Positions 42,201 to 52,510 of a stretch of DNA of 64,000 bases are shown one piece after another. The translations under genes were made by a program, and so were the position numbers. The notes under the pieces are model-generated. The model saw nothing but the letters and a program-made list of their open reading frames with translations. It ran no database searches and had not been told where the DNA came from. The stretch lies in assembly GCA_964016985.1 (NCBI GenBank), contig OZ024823.1, positions 112,057,459 through 112,121,458 of the forward strand. Reading direction: 5' to 3'. Origin of the DNA: Anodontia alba (lineage: Eukaryota; Mollusca; Bivalvia; Lucinida; Lucinidae). Positions within the stretch are counted from its first letter, which is position 1. Each line of letters starts with the position of its first letter.

Positions 42201-42426
42201 AAAAAACAAGTTTCATGGAACAGTATTATGCTTGATTTCTCTGAATGACCCGTCGGATAGGGTATAATTTTGGTGCGCTAGCGCACTCATTATATACAAG
42301 GAACTCTCTGGATCCATAGGATACTGAAGCTTGAAAATATTATTATAATTTAAGATTTAAACAAACTTCAACAAAGAATTCCGGCCCTGGATCAATACTG
42401 ATGCAAGTACTTCAGAAAAAAGTGTT

Positions 42427-42502
42427 TAGGGAGAAATATGAAATACCACTGGACTGAGTGAGGTTCGAACCCACGCCGGCTACGACGGCAGCGCCTAGCA
42501 CT
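42427..42502 (-). mobile_element. tRNA-headed SINE, partial copy 2
   Basis: 76 bp identical to 42084-42159 (B-box side only), followed by a TA tract. Confidence 0.7.
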
Positions 42503-42504
42503 TC

Positions 42505-43034
42505 ATATATATATATAGTTTTCTCTAACTTGTCGAAATGTCGTATAAATGGACTTTGCCGAAAAAGCAAGTTTCAATACTCTACGTGAATATGTTATTC
42601 CATAACATAGCTTTTGTACAGTAAGAGCAAAACGAAAAACAAATCTTTCACTGTAGTTTATGAGGACAATGAGTAAACACATTTTCTGTATGATAATATA
42701 TGTAGTGAAAACATGCAATTGAACACTATTTCAGTTAGTTCTTCTAAACACTAATGTATTATGAGTGATTGTAACATCAGATAACATGAACTGGCATGAA
42801 ATTACCATTCTGAAAATGTATTAGTATTGCCTTCTCAGCTATAAGCAAATTATTTACTGCATAAACTTTCAATGGAAGCAAATAGAAAGGAAGGCAATGA
42901 TCAGGAATCGATAGAATTACCGAACATCTTCGTCCAAGACACAAAAGGGAAAGAAGGACGTATATGAAGCAATAGCACCACAATAAAAACGCTACAAGCA
43001 GAAAGCCAAACGGATAGTTTCTTTCTAAAATAAT
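42505..43034. other. No feature seen
   Basis: Unassigned AT-rich sequence. The hydrophobic minus-strand frame at 42777-43040 was considered and rejected. Confidence 0.5.
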
Positions 43035-43160
43035 GGCCAAGCGGCAACTCTGTCAAAATTGAATTGCCTTCGGAAAAGGGATCTCTTAGAGTAGATCCCT
43101 TTTCAGAAGGGTGTTGGTGTACAGAAAAGTACAGAAAAGTAAACGGGAAGTAACAAAATT
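43035..43160. mobile_element. Family L foldback, short copy 8
   Basis: GCGGCAACTCTGTCAAAATT and AAAAGGGATCTCTTAGAGTA then GATCCCTTTTCAGAAGGG. Confidence 0.6.
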
Positions 43161-43845
43161 TGTTTCAGTTTTATTAAATGGCAAATCTATCGTTTGTATC
43201 TTGTCTCCTTAAAACATTGAAAAACATAAAACCTCCTGTAAATGTGTATTTCCTCTCTCGTAAATATGACATCTGCTTGAGATTTTATTAGCGTTTACAG
43301 AAATTTACAAACAACAAAATGCAATATTACGATATCGTCTATATATAATCTCATTTAACCTTTCACTCTACCAAATTTATTTTCTTCATTATATTCTTCG
43401 TTAAAGCCCATGTCTGCTTTTCGCAGACTAAATGACTAAAACTGCGAACATCTGTACACTTCATTACTTCATCAAATCATTTTAGCAAAAATTGTTTACC
43501 TCAGTCCAGTTCTGTTTCTCGGGAAAAAAAAACAACAAAAAAAAAAAAAAAAAACAAAACAAAAAAAAAAAAAAAAAAAACGAATTGAACTGAGGACATT
43601 TACACAGTTCGTAATAAATACTGGAGGTTTAGTATCTTTTAACTTGCCATGTCTAAACTGGACAATCTAATAGGATGAACATAATTTCAATTTTATAAGA
43701 AGAGCTTTCAAGTATTTTCATATTAGTTTTCATGACGTTTGAAGTACGAGCAGTTCTGATTGCCGATTATCATCTTTGGTCAAGTGGTACAGGCCCAAAT
43801 GAAGAAATCAATTTGGCTTCTTATTTGTTTACAAAGAATATAACA
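43161..43845. other. No gene seen; A-rich tract at 43528-43580
   Basis: A run of A with occasional C near 43528-43580; otherwise unassigned. Confidence 0.55.
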
Positions 43846-43846
43846 T

Positions 43847-44062
43847 CTTAACCCTTGTCCTGCTGAACCCGGATATACCCTGCCTTTGCAAACAGTGTAG
43901 ATCCAGATAAGTTGGCTTCTGAAGAAGCCAACTGATCTGGATCTGCACTGTTTGTCATTAAATATATGAATTTGTAGCAACAATGGGGATCAAGTAATCT
44001 GACTGGCTGAAAATTAGAAGTGGGCGTGGCATCTTAATTTATTCAGCAGGACAAGGGTTAAG
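43847..44062 (-). mobile_element. Family J MITE, GTTGGCTT-tip copy J13
   Basis: Ends CTTAACCCTTGTCCTGCTGA and TCAGCAGGACAAGGGTTAAG (perfect inverted repeat). Stem GTGTAGATCCAGATAAGTTG, tip GCTTCTGAAGAAGC. Inverted sister of J8. Confidence 0.85.
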
Positions 44063-44237
44063 AAATTAATTTATTTAGAACCAAAGTGCCATCCAAGGGA
44101 ATGTCCTGGTTTGTTTTTAAACATCATTTTTGGTTCTTGTCATTTAGTTATTCCCCAGAGAGTAACTCTTCCTGGCTCTAAGGCACCTCCATATAGCAGT
44201 GAATTATTGCAATTTGTTTTTGTAATTGCCCCCTTTC

Positions 44238-44465
44238 CGGGGCCGCGGCACAGCATTTCCTACAAGATTGCATATGCAGTCATTAAAGGTTCATATTAGC
44301 CTGCGCTTCCACGCAGACTGACCAAAGTCTATGTTGTCCGCCTGAAGATGCGTTTGATCCTTGGCTACCCACAGATTGCCCTTCAAAGACTGATCAGGCT
44401 GCATGGAGGCGCAGGCTGATCTGAATCTCACTGCTGAATCTACGCTGGGCGCTCATGAAGTCTCC
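44238..44465 (+). mobile_element. Family K MITE, copy K5
   Basis: CCGGGGCCGCGGCACAGCAT, GCCTGCGCTTCCACGCAGAC, GATCCTTGGCTACCCACAGA and ACGCTGGGCGCTCATG. Confidence 0.68.
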
Positions 44466-44594
44466 ACGTGGACCGACCAAATATATTTTATGCCTTTTTT
44501 TTTTTGTTGTTGTTTTATTGTTTTTTTTTTGTTTTTTTTTTCATAATGGAAGCTGAGGGCGACGGTTGGGTTCCCGTAAAGCAAGCTTAAGGCT

Positions 44595-44820
44595 TCCAGT
44601 AATTTATTACTGACCGTTCCAAGGTGGTACTCCCATTGTGGTACTTTTTGTTAAATATTCTCTAGTATTTTACTTACAAATGTTTTTTTTTTTCCTTTTA
44701 ACAATTGTGTAAGTTAAATGTGTTTTCAGTGCAGCCAGGGTAACAAAGTTGCCACCTGTTTGGGAAAGGGCTGCCAACTCTGCCAGCTGTTCTTTTTGTG
44801 GCTGTTAAATTGAATTATGT
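44595..44820 (+). repeat. Family P repeat, copy 1
   Basis: GACCGTTCCAAGGTGGTACT, AGGGTAACAAAGTTGCCACC and AGGGCTGCCAACTCTGCCAG recur at 47.35-47.55 kb and, inverted, at 48.69-48.89 kb. Confidence 0.6.
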
Positions 44821-44824
44821 TGAA

Positions 44825-45170
44825 AATTAGATGAGCATCTGATTATATCAGTTCCTGAGTTCACGAGTTCCTGAGTTCACTTACTTACTCGAAAGAGTTA
44901 AATGGACTTTTAACAGCTGTTTCATCTTTTCGATAAAATGCCATTTTGTGATGTCATTTTTATGTCACTGCTCCCGGCACATTTAATGACAAGAAAATAC
45001 TTTTGTGACATACTCTGATTAATTATTAAGGTATGCTGACTGTGTATAAAGAAGGATATACTGTTGGTTATCCTATTACCGTTGCAGCAATTATTAGCCT
45101 GCATTTGTTACTCTCAGCATACCGTAATCACACACATGAAACGTGTTGCTATTCCTACCTGTGATATATG
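44825..45170. other. No feature seen
   Basis: Unassigned AT-rich sequence. Confidence 0.5.
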
Positions 45171-45284
45171 GCTTAGCATCACGAAAACATACCAATATAA
45201 TTTCGACCACCTTAAACCCACTTTTATATAGTAAAACTAGGGTTTACAGGGATATACATTATTTTTCTTATTTCTGCTTGAAAA

Positions 45285-46494
45285 TGAGCATTAATTAAGC
45301 ACCACATAAATGATTCATTAAGAACAATCAGACTACCATGTACTGTCCCATTAAATTGGACACGTACCTCTCGATATTCACACAGTGTTTCATGCAGTCT
45401 GTGTGTCTCGCCTAGATCGTGCGAGGGGCTGAAAAACTATAGGGTATAAATTCGAAAAACGCAGTACGGTAAATGCAAACTCCTGGTTTTCGTAAGTCGA
45501 TAAAAGATTGGATAGGGTCACTATTTTGATATGTCAAAGCGAAGAATACCTGAAAATGTCCGAAGGCAGATAATTGGGATGCGTGGAGCAGGGAATGTCC
45601 TGTAGGAATATTGGTGTCAACTTGGACATCAATCACACTGTCATCAGCAGACTTGTGAGGAAGCACGCTGACACCGGACATGTTATGGATCGTTCAAGAC
45701 AAGGCCACAAGACCACTCCCAGAGCCTTAGTCCGCCTGGCCAGACGCACCCCTAAGACCACGGCTCCATTCTTGCGGTTGCACTGGGGAGCAGGTGTATG
45801 AGTGTCCAACAGCACCATCAGGAAGAGACTACGGGCTGCTCGTCTTAAGGCCCGACGACCGATCAGACGACCGTTCCTCACTGATCGACACAAACAGGCC
45901 CGCCTGGTGTGGTGTGGTGTGGTGCCAGGCGTAACTAAAACCTGAGGACATGGCGCAGGATCCACTGGTCAGACGAGAGCCGATTCCTTCTACACATGAC
46001 CAACGGCCGTCTAAGGGTATGGAGGCGTCCCAACGAAGCTTACAATCAGCAGGTGATTTATGCAACGGAACCATTTGGTGGTGGCTCAGTGATGGTGTGG
46101 GGATGCATCTCCTACGACTGCAAGTTTGACCTTATAACCATACCTATGGCACTTAATGCCCAACGGTATCAACAGGAAGTGCTAGATGCGGCGGTTATTC
46201 CTCATTTTGACAATCACCCTCTCGCAACACGTCCAATATTTATGGACGATAACGCCAGACCCCACCGAAGTAGAGCCCACTTGCGAAACAACGCCTCGAG
46301 ACGTTACCATGGCCAGCAAGGAGTCAGTTGAGCATCTTTGGGATTATCTCGGTCGTCAAGTCCAAGCTCAGGATCCTTATGTTAGAAATCACCTAGTCAA
46401 GACCATTTAATGCAATTTAAAATATGGAGACGAACATGAAGTCATCAAATCGTTCAGATACTTAAGCTTACGGGTGGTGCTTAATTAATAATCA
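45285..46494 (+). mobile_element. Tc1-type element, about 1.2 kb
   Basis: Terminal repeats TGAGCATTAATTAAGCACCA and its counterpart TGGTGCTTAATTAATAATCA. The size fits a small Tc1 element with one transposase gene (see the pseudogene entry). Confidence 0.8.
45536..46410 (+). pseudogene. Tc1-type transposase remnant, copy 2
   Basis: Starts ATG with MSKRRIPENVRRQIIGM, the paired-like helix-turn-helix region, shifts frame to GMSCRNIGVNLDINHTVISR (about 45590-45650), then LVRKHADTGHVMDRSRQGHK. After another shift come STIRKRLRAARLKARRP and DRHKQARLVW. The catalytic half has WSDESRFLLHM (about 45958-45998; first D intact), VWRRPNEAYNQQVIYATEPF, GGGSVMVWGCISYD and FMDDNARPHRSRAHLRNNAS (second D intact), and then, after a small deletion, VEHLWDYLGRQVQAQDPYVR, which retains the E region but lost the WPGRSPDLNPI part. 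The C-terminal QELEQ segment of copy 1 is deleted. Better preserved than copy 1 but still broken by several frameshifts. Confidence 0.9.
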
Positions 46495-46504
46495 TGTGTA
46501 TATA

Positions 46505-46836
46505 GAGTTGACTCTCGTTATCTCGACCTCGCTTATCTCGAATAACCGCTTATCTCGAAGTGAAAATCTGGTCCCTGCCTAAACATGAACATCTAACAAC
46601 AGGTAAAAAAATATTGTGGAAAAGAGGAGAAATTGCTCCTAAGGAGCAATTTTTCCTCTTTCCCACAATATTTTCAACATATCTCTAACTTCAAGAGCCC
46701 AATTACATATATATTTGTTAAATGTGGTTGTTCGAATAATTTTTTCCTCAATTCTGCAAATCTTATATGTCGATGTACGGATATCTCGAAGTATTTAATA
46801 CAGTCCCTTGGAATTCGAGATAACGAGAGTCGACTG
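46505..46836 (+). mobile_element. Family C Tigger-type MITE, copy C4, full core
   Basis: AGAGTTGACTCTCGTTATCT region to GATAACGAGAGTCGACTG, flanked by TA. Central hairpin 46610-46673: GTGGAAAAGAGGAGAAATTG / CTCCTAAGGAG tip. Confidence 0.85.
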
Positions 46837-46869
46837 TAACTGAATAGGCGTGTTTTCGTAATGGTATAC

Positions 46870-46976
46870 CCCAGCTAGCATTCTACGTAAATCTATATCG
46901 GGCCGTCATCGGCCCGTCAGCTACCCTGACGGGCCGATGACGGCCCGATATAGATTTACGTAGAATGCTGACTGGG
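46870..46976. mobile_element. Family E foldback, copy E6
   Basis: CCCAGCTAGCATTCTACGTA to GTAGAATGCTGACTGGG. Inner arms GGGCCGTCATCGGCCC / GGGCCGATGACGGCCC share a private T-to-C / A-to-G change. AC on both sides. Confidence 0.9.
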
Positions 46977-47160
46977 ACCATGGTTCAGCAATTTTAAGTA
47001 TTTTCGAAGATTTATGTGAGGGTCACTTATGAGGCCTAATTGGCCGAAACTAGCACACCTTGTCCAGAAACCATAGACTCTTTAGCAAATTTCAGTTCTG
47101 TGTGTGTGTATTCATTGCTCTCTAGGGTAATTCCTACTAGAATCTATTTTGTTGTTTTAG

Positions 47161-47222
47161 ATATTATCTAAGCGGAATAGCTGTATTGGTCACTTCTGCA
47201 GGAATTCTATGGAGAAAAAAAG
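47161..47222 (+). CDS. Weak exon candidate, 62 nt
   Basis: An acceptor TTTTGTTGTTTTAG and a donor AG|GTAAGA bracket 62 nt that are open in two frames. One reads YYLSGIAVLVTSAGILWRKK, a membrane-helix-like stretch ending in basic residues. Against it, the donor side (47215-47285) belongs to a repeat also found inverted at 545-660, so the signal may be chance. It does not join the 58323 candidate in this frame. Confidence 0.2.
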
Positions 47223-47290
47223 GTAAGAGAAAAGTCCAAGGAGTGCCACAATCACAAGCCGCAGCCCTTTCCAGACACCAAGAGGAAGCG
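47215..47290 (+). repeat. Family R repeat, plus-strand copy
   Basis: AAAAAGGTAAGAGAAAAGTC, CAAGGAGTGCCACAATCACA and GCCGCAGCCCTTTCCAGACA, matching 545-625 inverted. Confidence 0.5.
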
Positions 47291-47349
47291 GAAACAGACA
47301 AAAACAAACAAGCGAAAAACAAGTGCAAACAAGTCAGTCCCCGACCCCC

Positions 47350-47590
47350 TGACTGTTCCAAGGCGGTACTTTTTGTTGTTATGTAGTGTTTCACTTTCAA
47401 ATGTTTTGTTTTGTTTTTTCATAATTATGCAAGTTGATATATATTCTGTTAAGTTTGGGTAACAGAATTCCCACCTTTCTGGGAAAGAGTTGCCAATTCT
47501 GCTTGCCGTCTGTTCATTTTGGCTGCTTTACTGCTTTTCCTTTGGTGTTGGGGGCTTAATGTGGATCTGACTGTATCAGTTCCTGAGTTT
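47350..47590 (+). repeat. Family P repeat, copy 2
   Basis: GACTGTTCCAAGGCGGTACT, GTAACAGAATTCCCACCTTT and GAGTTGCCAATTCTGC. Confidence 0.6.
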
Positions 47591-47699
47591 TTATTTACCA
47601 TATCGACGCATGTAGGGTGGTTAGCTGTGTCGCGAAGATAAGCGTACATTGCGGTTAATACCAGGAAGGATGACCGCGAAGCTCGTTTTCATTACGAAT

Positions 47700-47816
47700 A
47701 AATGTCATAAAGATTGCCTTTGGAAACAAAGAACACACTACGCATTAAAAAATGGGAGTCTCGGTTTTTATTGAGACTCTTCATAAGCAGTGATGAATTT
47801 TGCAACACTGCTTACG
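47700..47816 (+). repeat. Family G repeat (G6), broken by A18
   Basis: GATTGCCTTTGGAAACAAAG, GAGACTCTTCATAAGCAGTG and GCAACACTGCTTACGCC, where A18 begins. Confidence 0.6.
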
Positions 47817-47817
47817 C

Positions 47818-48056
47818 CCGAAAACGCGCCTATTCAAATATATAGGAAAGTTCACCTGCAAAAACTGAAAATTTCCAAATAAAAAAAAACTGATTTTTTT
47901 CATATTTCTGCTCAAAAACATAGATTGTGGGTACTCACAATCTATGGTTTTGAGCAAAAATAAGAAACAATAATGTCTACCCCTGTAAACCCCAGTTTTA
48001 TTATATAAAATTTGGGGTTAAGGGGGTCAAAATTGTATAGGTATATTTTCGTGATG
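47818..48056 (-). mobile_element. Family A MITE, copy A18 with stub hairpin
   Basis: The terminal bases are altered (CCCGAAAACGCGCC) and the end is TATTTTCGTGATG. The core is only GATTGTGGGTACTCACAATC: the stem has shrunk to its base. Confidence 0.8.
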
Positions 48057-48504
48057 TCACGGAAGATCCGGCAAGCATTACATTATGTTGCAGTAGAGGG
48101 GTAGGAAATGACACTATCATTGTTCCCGGACTTTTGCATAGACTCCTTTCACGGGCGTGCATGGTTCTCAGTGTTGGAGCTTCTTGGCGAAGTCAAGAGA
48201 AGAGTAGAGGTAAATGTATACGGATTAGGTATACATATTGACCACTTCTGCAGTCTTGATGTTGAAGCCGGCTTTCATTGTAGAATAATTAGTTGTTTAG
48301 CGACGTTAGGTAAAGTGCACTAGTTAGTACCTGGATGGATACCCGCAATCCTTGACTTCGCGATAGACTCGGCAAAAGGGTTACAATTGTAAAGTGAAAT
48401 GGCTCAAGCAGAAATGCCTCATGCTTGATGGTGATGACGGTGATATGATATTATTGTACCCAATAATCCGTTCTATACTAGTCTTTAGAATGCAGCCGCT
48501 TTTC

Positions 48505-48660
48505 AGTGTCGTGTGGCTGGCGTACAACGTCTCCCTGTACTTGATCATAGTGTGCTTTGTACTTTTAGTCTCCTTGGGACCATTGAGCCCATTCTGGTAG
48601 CGTAGGATTATTGAGTCCATTTTGTGGTGTCTTGGAAAATCAGACAAATACAATTAAGAC
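48505..48660 (-). repeat. Family G repeat (G7), inverted
   Basis: ACAACGTCTCCCTGTACTTG, TGGGACCATTGAGCCCATTC and GTCTTGGAAAATCAGAC. Confidence 0.55.
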
Positions 48661-48689
48661 ATACAAATACAATTAAGCAGACATAAAAT

Positions 48690-48890
48690 GCACAGATGGT
48701 AAGCAGAATTGGCAACTGTTACCCAAAGAAAGGCAACTCTGTTACCAAAACTTAGCTGAATATACATTAAACATACGTAACTGTTAAAAAAAAAAAGCAT
48801 TAGAAAGTGAAACACCACATAAAAATAGCAAAAGTATCACAATCAAAGTACCAACTTGGAATAGTTAGTAATGAGTTACTGGGTGAGGGG
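48690..48890 (-). repeat. Family P repeat, copy 3, inverted
   Basis: GAATTGGCAACTGTTACCCA, GGCAACTCTGTTACC and AAAGTGAAACACCACATAAA. Confidence 0.55.
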
Positions 48891-49153
48891 GGTGGGGGGT
48901 TGCTTAAGCTTGCTTAACCCTCTAAATCACAGATAAAGCCTATATAAATGAAGCAAAAATGAGGACAACATTTTCTTTCTCATATGTGTTTCCAAGGGCA
49001 ACAATTTCTTCGGTAAGAGCCATCATATTTCATGTATGAGGTAGCCGTATACTGGCAGCGTATCGGCGTGTGTTTATTTTGTGTACAGTGCTATATACCA
49101 TTACCAGCGTACACGTCGGGGTTGGATCCGATTTTCCTACGTGATAATCAGCT

Positions 49154-49428
49154 CATTACGAAAACACGCCTATTCAAATATATAGAAAATTTCACCTCCA
49201 AAAACTAAAACTTTTCAGATACAAAAACGCTGATATTGTTTTATATTTCTGCTCAAAAGACAGATTGTGGTACTCGTTAGAACAGCCTCGGCGAGGCGAT
49301 TCTAACGAGTACCCACAATCTATGTTTTAAGCAGAAATAAGAAAAATAATTAAACCCCTGTAAACCGCAGTTTTACTATATAAAAGTGGGGTTTAAGGGG
49401 GTCAAAATTATATAGTGTGTTTGTGATG
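49154..49428 (-). mobile_element. Family A hairpin MITE, copy A19
   Basis: CATTACGAAAACACGCC to TGTGTTTGTGATG. The left arm lacks one G (GTGGTACTC) while the right keeps three C (GTACCCAC): an unpaired version of the change seen in A23. Confidence 0.88.
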
Positions 49429-49429
49429 T

Positions 49430-50480
49430 GTAACGGGCTTGTAAAATTTAAGATTTGGCATGTATACACTGTATATGAGTTATCTTTTAATAAGAAAATG
49501 TCATGCAGTGTTTAATATCGAGCTTTCCAGACATTATACATACTTGCAGGTCCCACTTTTCTGGTGTGCCAGGCTAAATTTCATAGATGTTGATGACATG
49601 ACAAGTTCATGCGAGGTCATATTAAGTTTATTTCCGGCATTTTGCAGGTATATGAAATTCAAGATTACTCCTGCTGTGATGAAGATATAAACATTAATTT
49701 TTAATTCAGTCATTAGTTTTATTTTGTGGCAGTAGATACATAAACATTCATTACGCAGCCTTAGTCTTAGATTATTAAAACAGTGTATTCTTTAATCTCT
49801 GAATTTTGAATCATCCAGCCAAGCTGTCTCCTCTGGTTATGCAAGGCAATGATATCGGTATTGGTCTGCAGGGATGAAAGAGTAAATACATTTTTTATTC
49901 GTAAAGAAGTATGTGTATTCTTTCGATTACTTATTATCACGATAAGTCTATCATCGCGAGTCCTACGTTCACCCTTTCGTGGCAGTCACATTCAAAGAAA
50001 CAAATTTTAACTTTTATCAGAAGCCAAAACCTGTATTGCTTTTGAAATTAGCCCAGACGAGGCCTTCGCCAATGTCACTGTACATCATGCACTGTTTAAA
50101 TGAAATCGATGAAACCCATCTATTGTCAACTGATGATTAGACAGACGGACGGACAAACAGCGAATAACATTTTACATGTACCATAACAATACCAATAATA
50201 ACAAACTTACCCGTATGGAAAATCTATTCAAACGAATAATAATAATAATAATAATAATCCTATAAAATACAGGAGATAAGCTGATCTCGTACATTGTGTG
50301 AAAACAGCGAATAATTATTTTTTTTAATTCGGGCATTCTGAACAAAGCGTCGCACTTTAACTGGAAGAGATCCTGGTATTGCAGATTATATTTACTCATA
50401 ACAATGGGCTTGATAAGACAGTCTGGGCGCGGACAGTCTGATGTTTTCCTTTGCTGTGTCGCATGAAGGTTAGAGGGTTG
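49430..50480. other. No gene seen
   Basis: Contains an (ATA)n tract at 50235-50262. No motif in any frame. Confidence 0.5.
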
Positions 50481-50914
50481 ATGCGTAATGTTGTGTTTCT
50501 GTTGACCTTTTCAAGGCCGTTCCTCTGTGTCATTTCTTTTTGCTTGTTTGCCGTATATTGCAGTTTGTCGTTCGAGCTTGTCATTGTTTGTTCCTCATCT
50601 TTCTTCTTGCGAAGCCTTGGAAGGTCTGTGCTTTGCAATTGTCGCTTTCCCTAAGGAACTTAATTTATATTTTCGGGTCCTCCGTGATTCATCCAGTGGT
50701 TTTCCTTTAGATCTGCCTGTCGGTGTCTTAGGTGTTTGTCAAGGCCTTCTTACTTGTTTCACCTCAGTGATAATATTTGATTTACATGTGTTCTGTAATG
50801 TTTCACTGATTAAGTTAGGGAGCCAATATACAAGCCGAAGAACAATTGTATTTGCGCTTTGTACAGCAACTGGATATAGGTGAATACTGGCATCAGTAAA
50901 ATTAATTTGATCGC

Positions 50915-51022
50915 CCCACTTAGCATTCTTTATAAATCTATAGCGGGCCGTTATCGGCCCGTCAGCTACCCTGACGGACCAATAACGACCCACTATAGAT
51001 TTATAAAGAATGCTTACTGAGG
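50915..51022. mobile_element. Family E foldback, copy E7
   Basis: CCCACTTAGCATTCTTTATA to AAGAATGCTTACTGAGG. The right arm has decayed (GGACCAATAACGACCCAC). Confidence 0.82.
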
Positions 51023-51076
51023 TAATCCTGCCCCTGCACCGCAGTAGATTTTACTAGAGGCCATTCTAAGACAGTA

Positions 51077-51183
51077 CCCAGTAAGCATTCTTTGTAAATG
51101 TATAGCGGGCCATTATCGGTCCGTCAGGGTAGCTGTCGGGCCGATAACGGCCCGCTATAGATTTATAAAGAATGCTAGCTGGG
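51077..51183. mobile_element. Family E foldback, copy E8
   Basis: CCCAGTAAGCATTCTTTGTA to AAGAATGCTAGCTGGG, flanked by TA on each side. It lies 54 bp after E7. Confidence 0.87.
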
Positions 51184-51330
51184 TAGTTTTGTTCTCCGTT
51201 CTTTCTGTGGCTGCTTGTTATGGTGTTTTTGCCGTGTTTTGTCCTGTTTTGTCTTATTGTTGTGTTTGGTGGGTTCATACTGGTATTGTGATCAATCATA
51301 GGGGAAAAGAGATGATTGCTTTGCTCTTCG

Positions 51331-51671
51331 TTTGTTTGTTTGTTTGATTTGGGCTTAACGTCGCTTTCAACAATCTTTCAGTCATATCGCGACGTGTCTG
51401 GATGTGGCAGGGAGCTCAATGCTCGCTTTTAGAGTGCTGCCTCTCTGAAATATCATGTCCCAGACACTTTGACATGATATTCCACCCAGTCACATTATAC
51501 TGACACTGAGCTGACCAGTTCCGATTCCTAGCTCTACTTTCTTAATGCTGAGCGCCAAGCCAAAGAGCAGCTAGTACCATTTTTAAAGTCTTTGGTATGA
51601 CCCGGCCGAGGATCGAACCCGCAACCTCCCGGTCACAAAGCGGACACTTTACCACTGAGCCACTGTGCCGG
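51331..51671 (-). mobile_element. tRNA-headed SINE with target duplications
   Basis: A minus-strand SINE: GCCGGCACAGTGGCTCAGTG-type head (A-box), then GGTTGCGGGTTCGATCCTCG (B-box), a body of about 230 bp, then a CGTTAAGCCCAAATC block and a (CAAA)n tail. TTTGCTCTTCGTT directly repeats at 51320 and 51672, a clear 13-bp target duplication. The layout resembles the bivalve/MetaSINE type; that name is from memory and not tested. Confidence 0.87.
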
Positions 51672-51779
51672 TTTGCTCTTCGTTAGTTTGTTATGTGTGC
51701 CCTGTCCGTCTTGGTTTATTTACCCTGACTCTTGGTGTCACTGGAAGGCTATGTTCTTTACTATTTAAAAGCATTACAT

Positions 51780-52285
51780 GTGAGAAAAAGGGTGCAGAGC
51801 AATGTTAGGTAAAGAAACAGAAAAAAGAAGAAAAAAGAAAAACAAACAACAACAATTACAACATCTAAACTACCAACTTATACCAAAGCGAAGAATGTTT
51901 TGGATTTCTAAATTATATTTTGAATATGCCCATTTTGGTATTCGTAAAGGGCAAGGAATACACCATGTAAATATAACATTGAAGATTCTGTTAAATTTAG
52001 CCTGTTTATGAAACCGGTAATGTCAACTGCAACACAGCTCATGGTAATGCTCATGATCCTTAAATTTTTAAATTTGGCAATAGTTGGTTGCTTTGTAAAT
52101 TGTACGTTTATTTTCTTTAGCCTGGGGTTTTATTTACCCTTTATTCGCATAACTGTGAGTGTATTAAAATTCTGAGGAAGGAGTCAGTCACAAACGCTCA
52201 TTTGTTTGTTAATTGTCAGCACTGTTGATTATTAAAAGGCACTGAATACACATGACAGATGTTACACCATTTTTACAAGGCGGCA
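51780..52285. other. No feature seen
   Basis: Unassigned AT-rich sequence. Confidence 0.5.
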
Positions 52286-52289
52286 ACTT

Positions 52290-52510
52290 TTGTTACTTCC
52301 TGATCGGCTACTCTCTGCACCAAACCCCTTCTGGAAACGGGTCTGCTAAAAACGAAATGGGACTTCATGTTTAATTATTCTGTGCACCTAGCCACACCTA
52401 CAAAAGGGTCTTTTCTAAAAAGAAAGAATTTGCTCCAATGGTGAGCAAATTCTTCCCTTTCAGAGAAGACCCCTGTTCAGATAGGGATAAAACATTTTTT
52501 ACCGATTTAC
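52290..52510. mobile_element. Family L foldback, copy 9
   Basis: TTTTGTTACTTCCTGATCGG, GAATTTGCTCCAATGGTGAG with complement, GAGAAGACCCCTGTTCAGAT. Confidence 0.65.

Larger units (their letters stand above)
45177..46863 (+). mobile_element. Family A MITE A17 split by Tc1 copy 2 and C4
   Basis: Left part 45177-45284 runs from CATCACGAAAACATACC to TTTCTGCTTGAAAA; the right part 46839-46863 is CTGAATAGGCGTGTTTTCGT followed by AATG. Between them lie a Tc1 element and a Tigger MITE. Confidence 0.75.
50485..51765 (+). repeat. Family N long repeat, copy N3 (holds E7, E8, SINE)
   Basis: TTGTTCCTCATCTTTCTTCT, GGAAGGTCTGTGCTTTGCAA, AGTTAGGGAGCC, AAGCCGAAGAACAATTGTAT and CTTGGTGTCACTGGAAGGCT, in the same order as in the N5 locus. 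Confidence 0.6.

Noticed and set aside
42777..43040. Hydrophobic minus-strand frame (LLVAFLLWCYCFIYVLLSLL)
   Set aside because: T-rich complement of A-rich DNA often gives such frames; no start context, splice signal or repeat of the motif.
48108..48323. 71-residue frame (FPDFCIDSFHGRAWFSVLEL)
   Set aside because: No recognisable domain, no strong splice pair, and its right part contains a repeat phrase also found near 4.05 and 47.65 kb.
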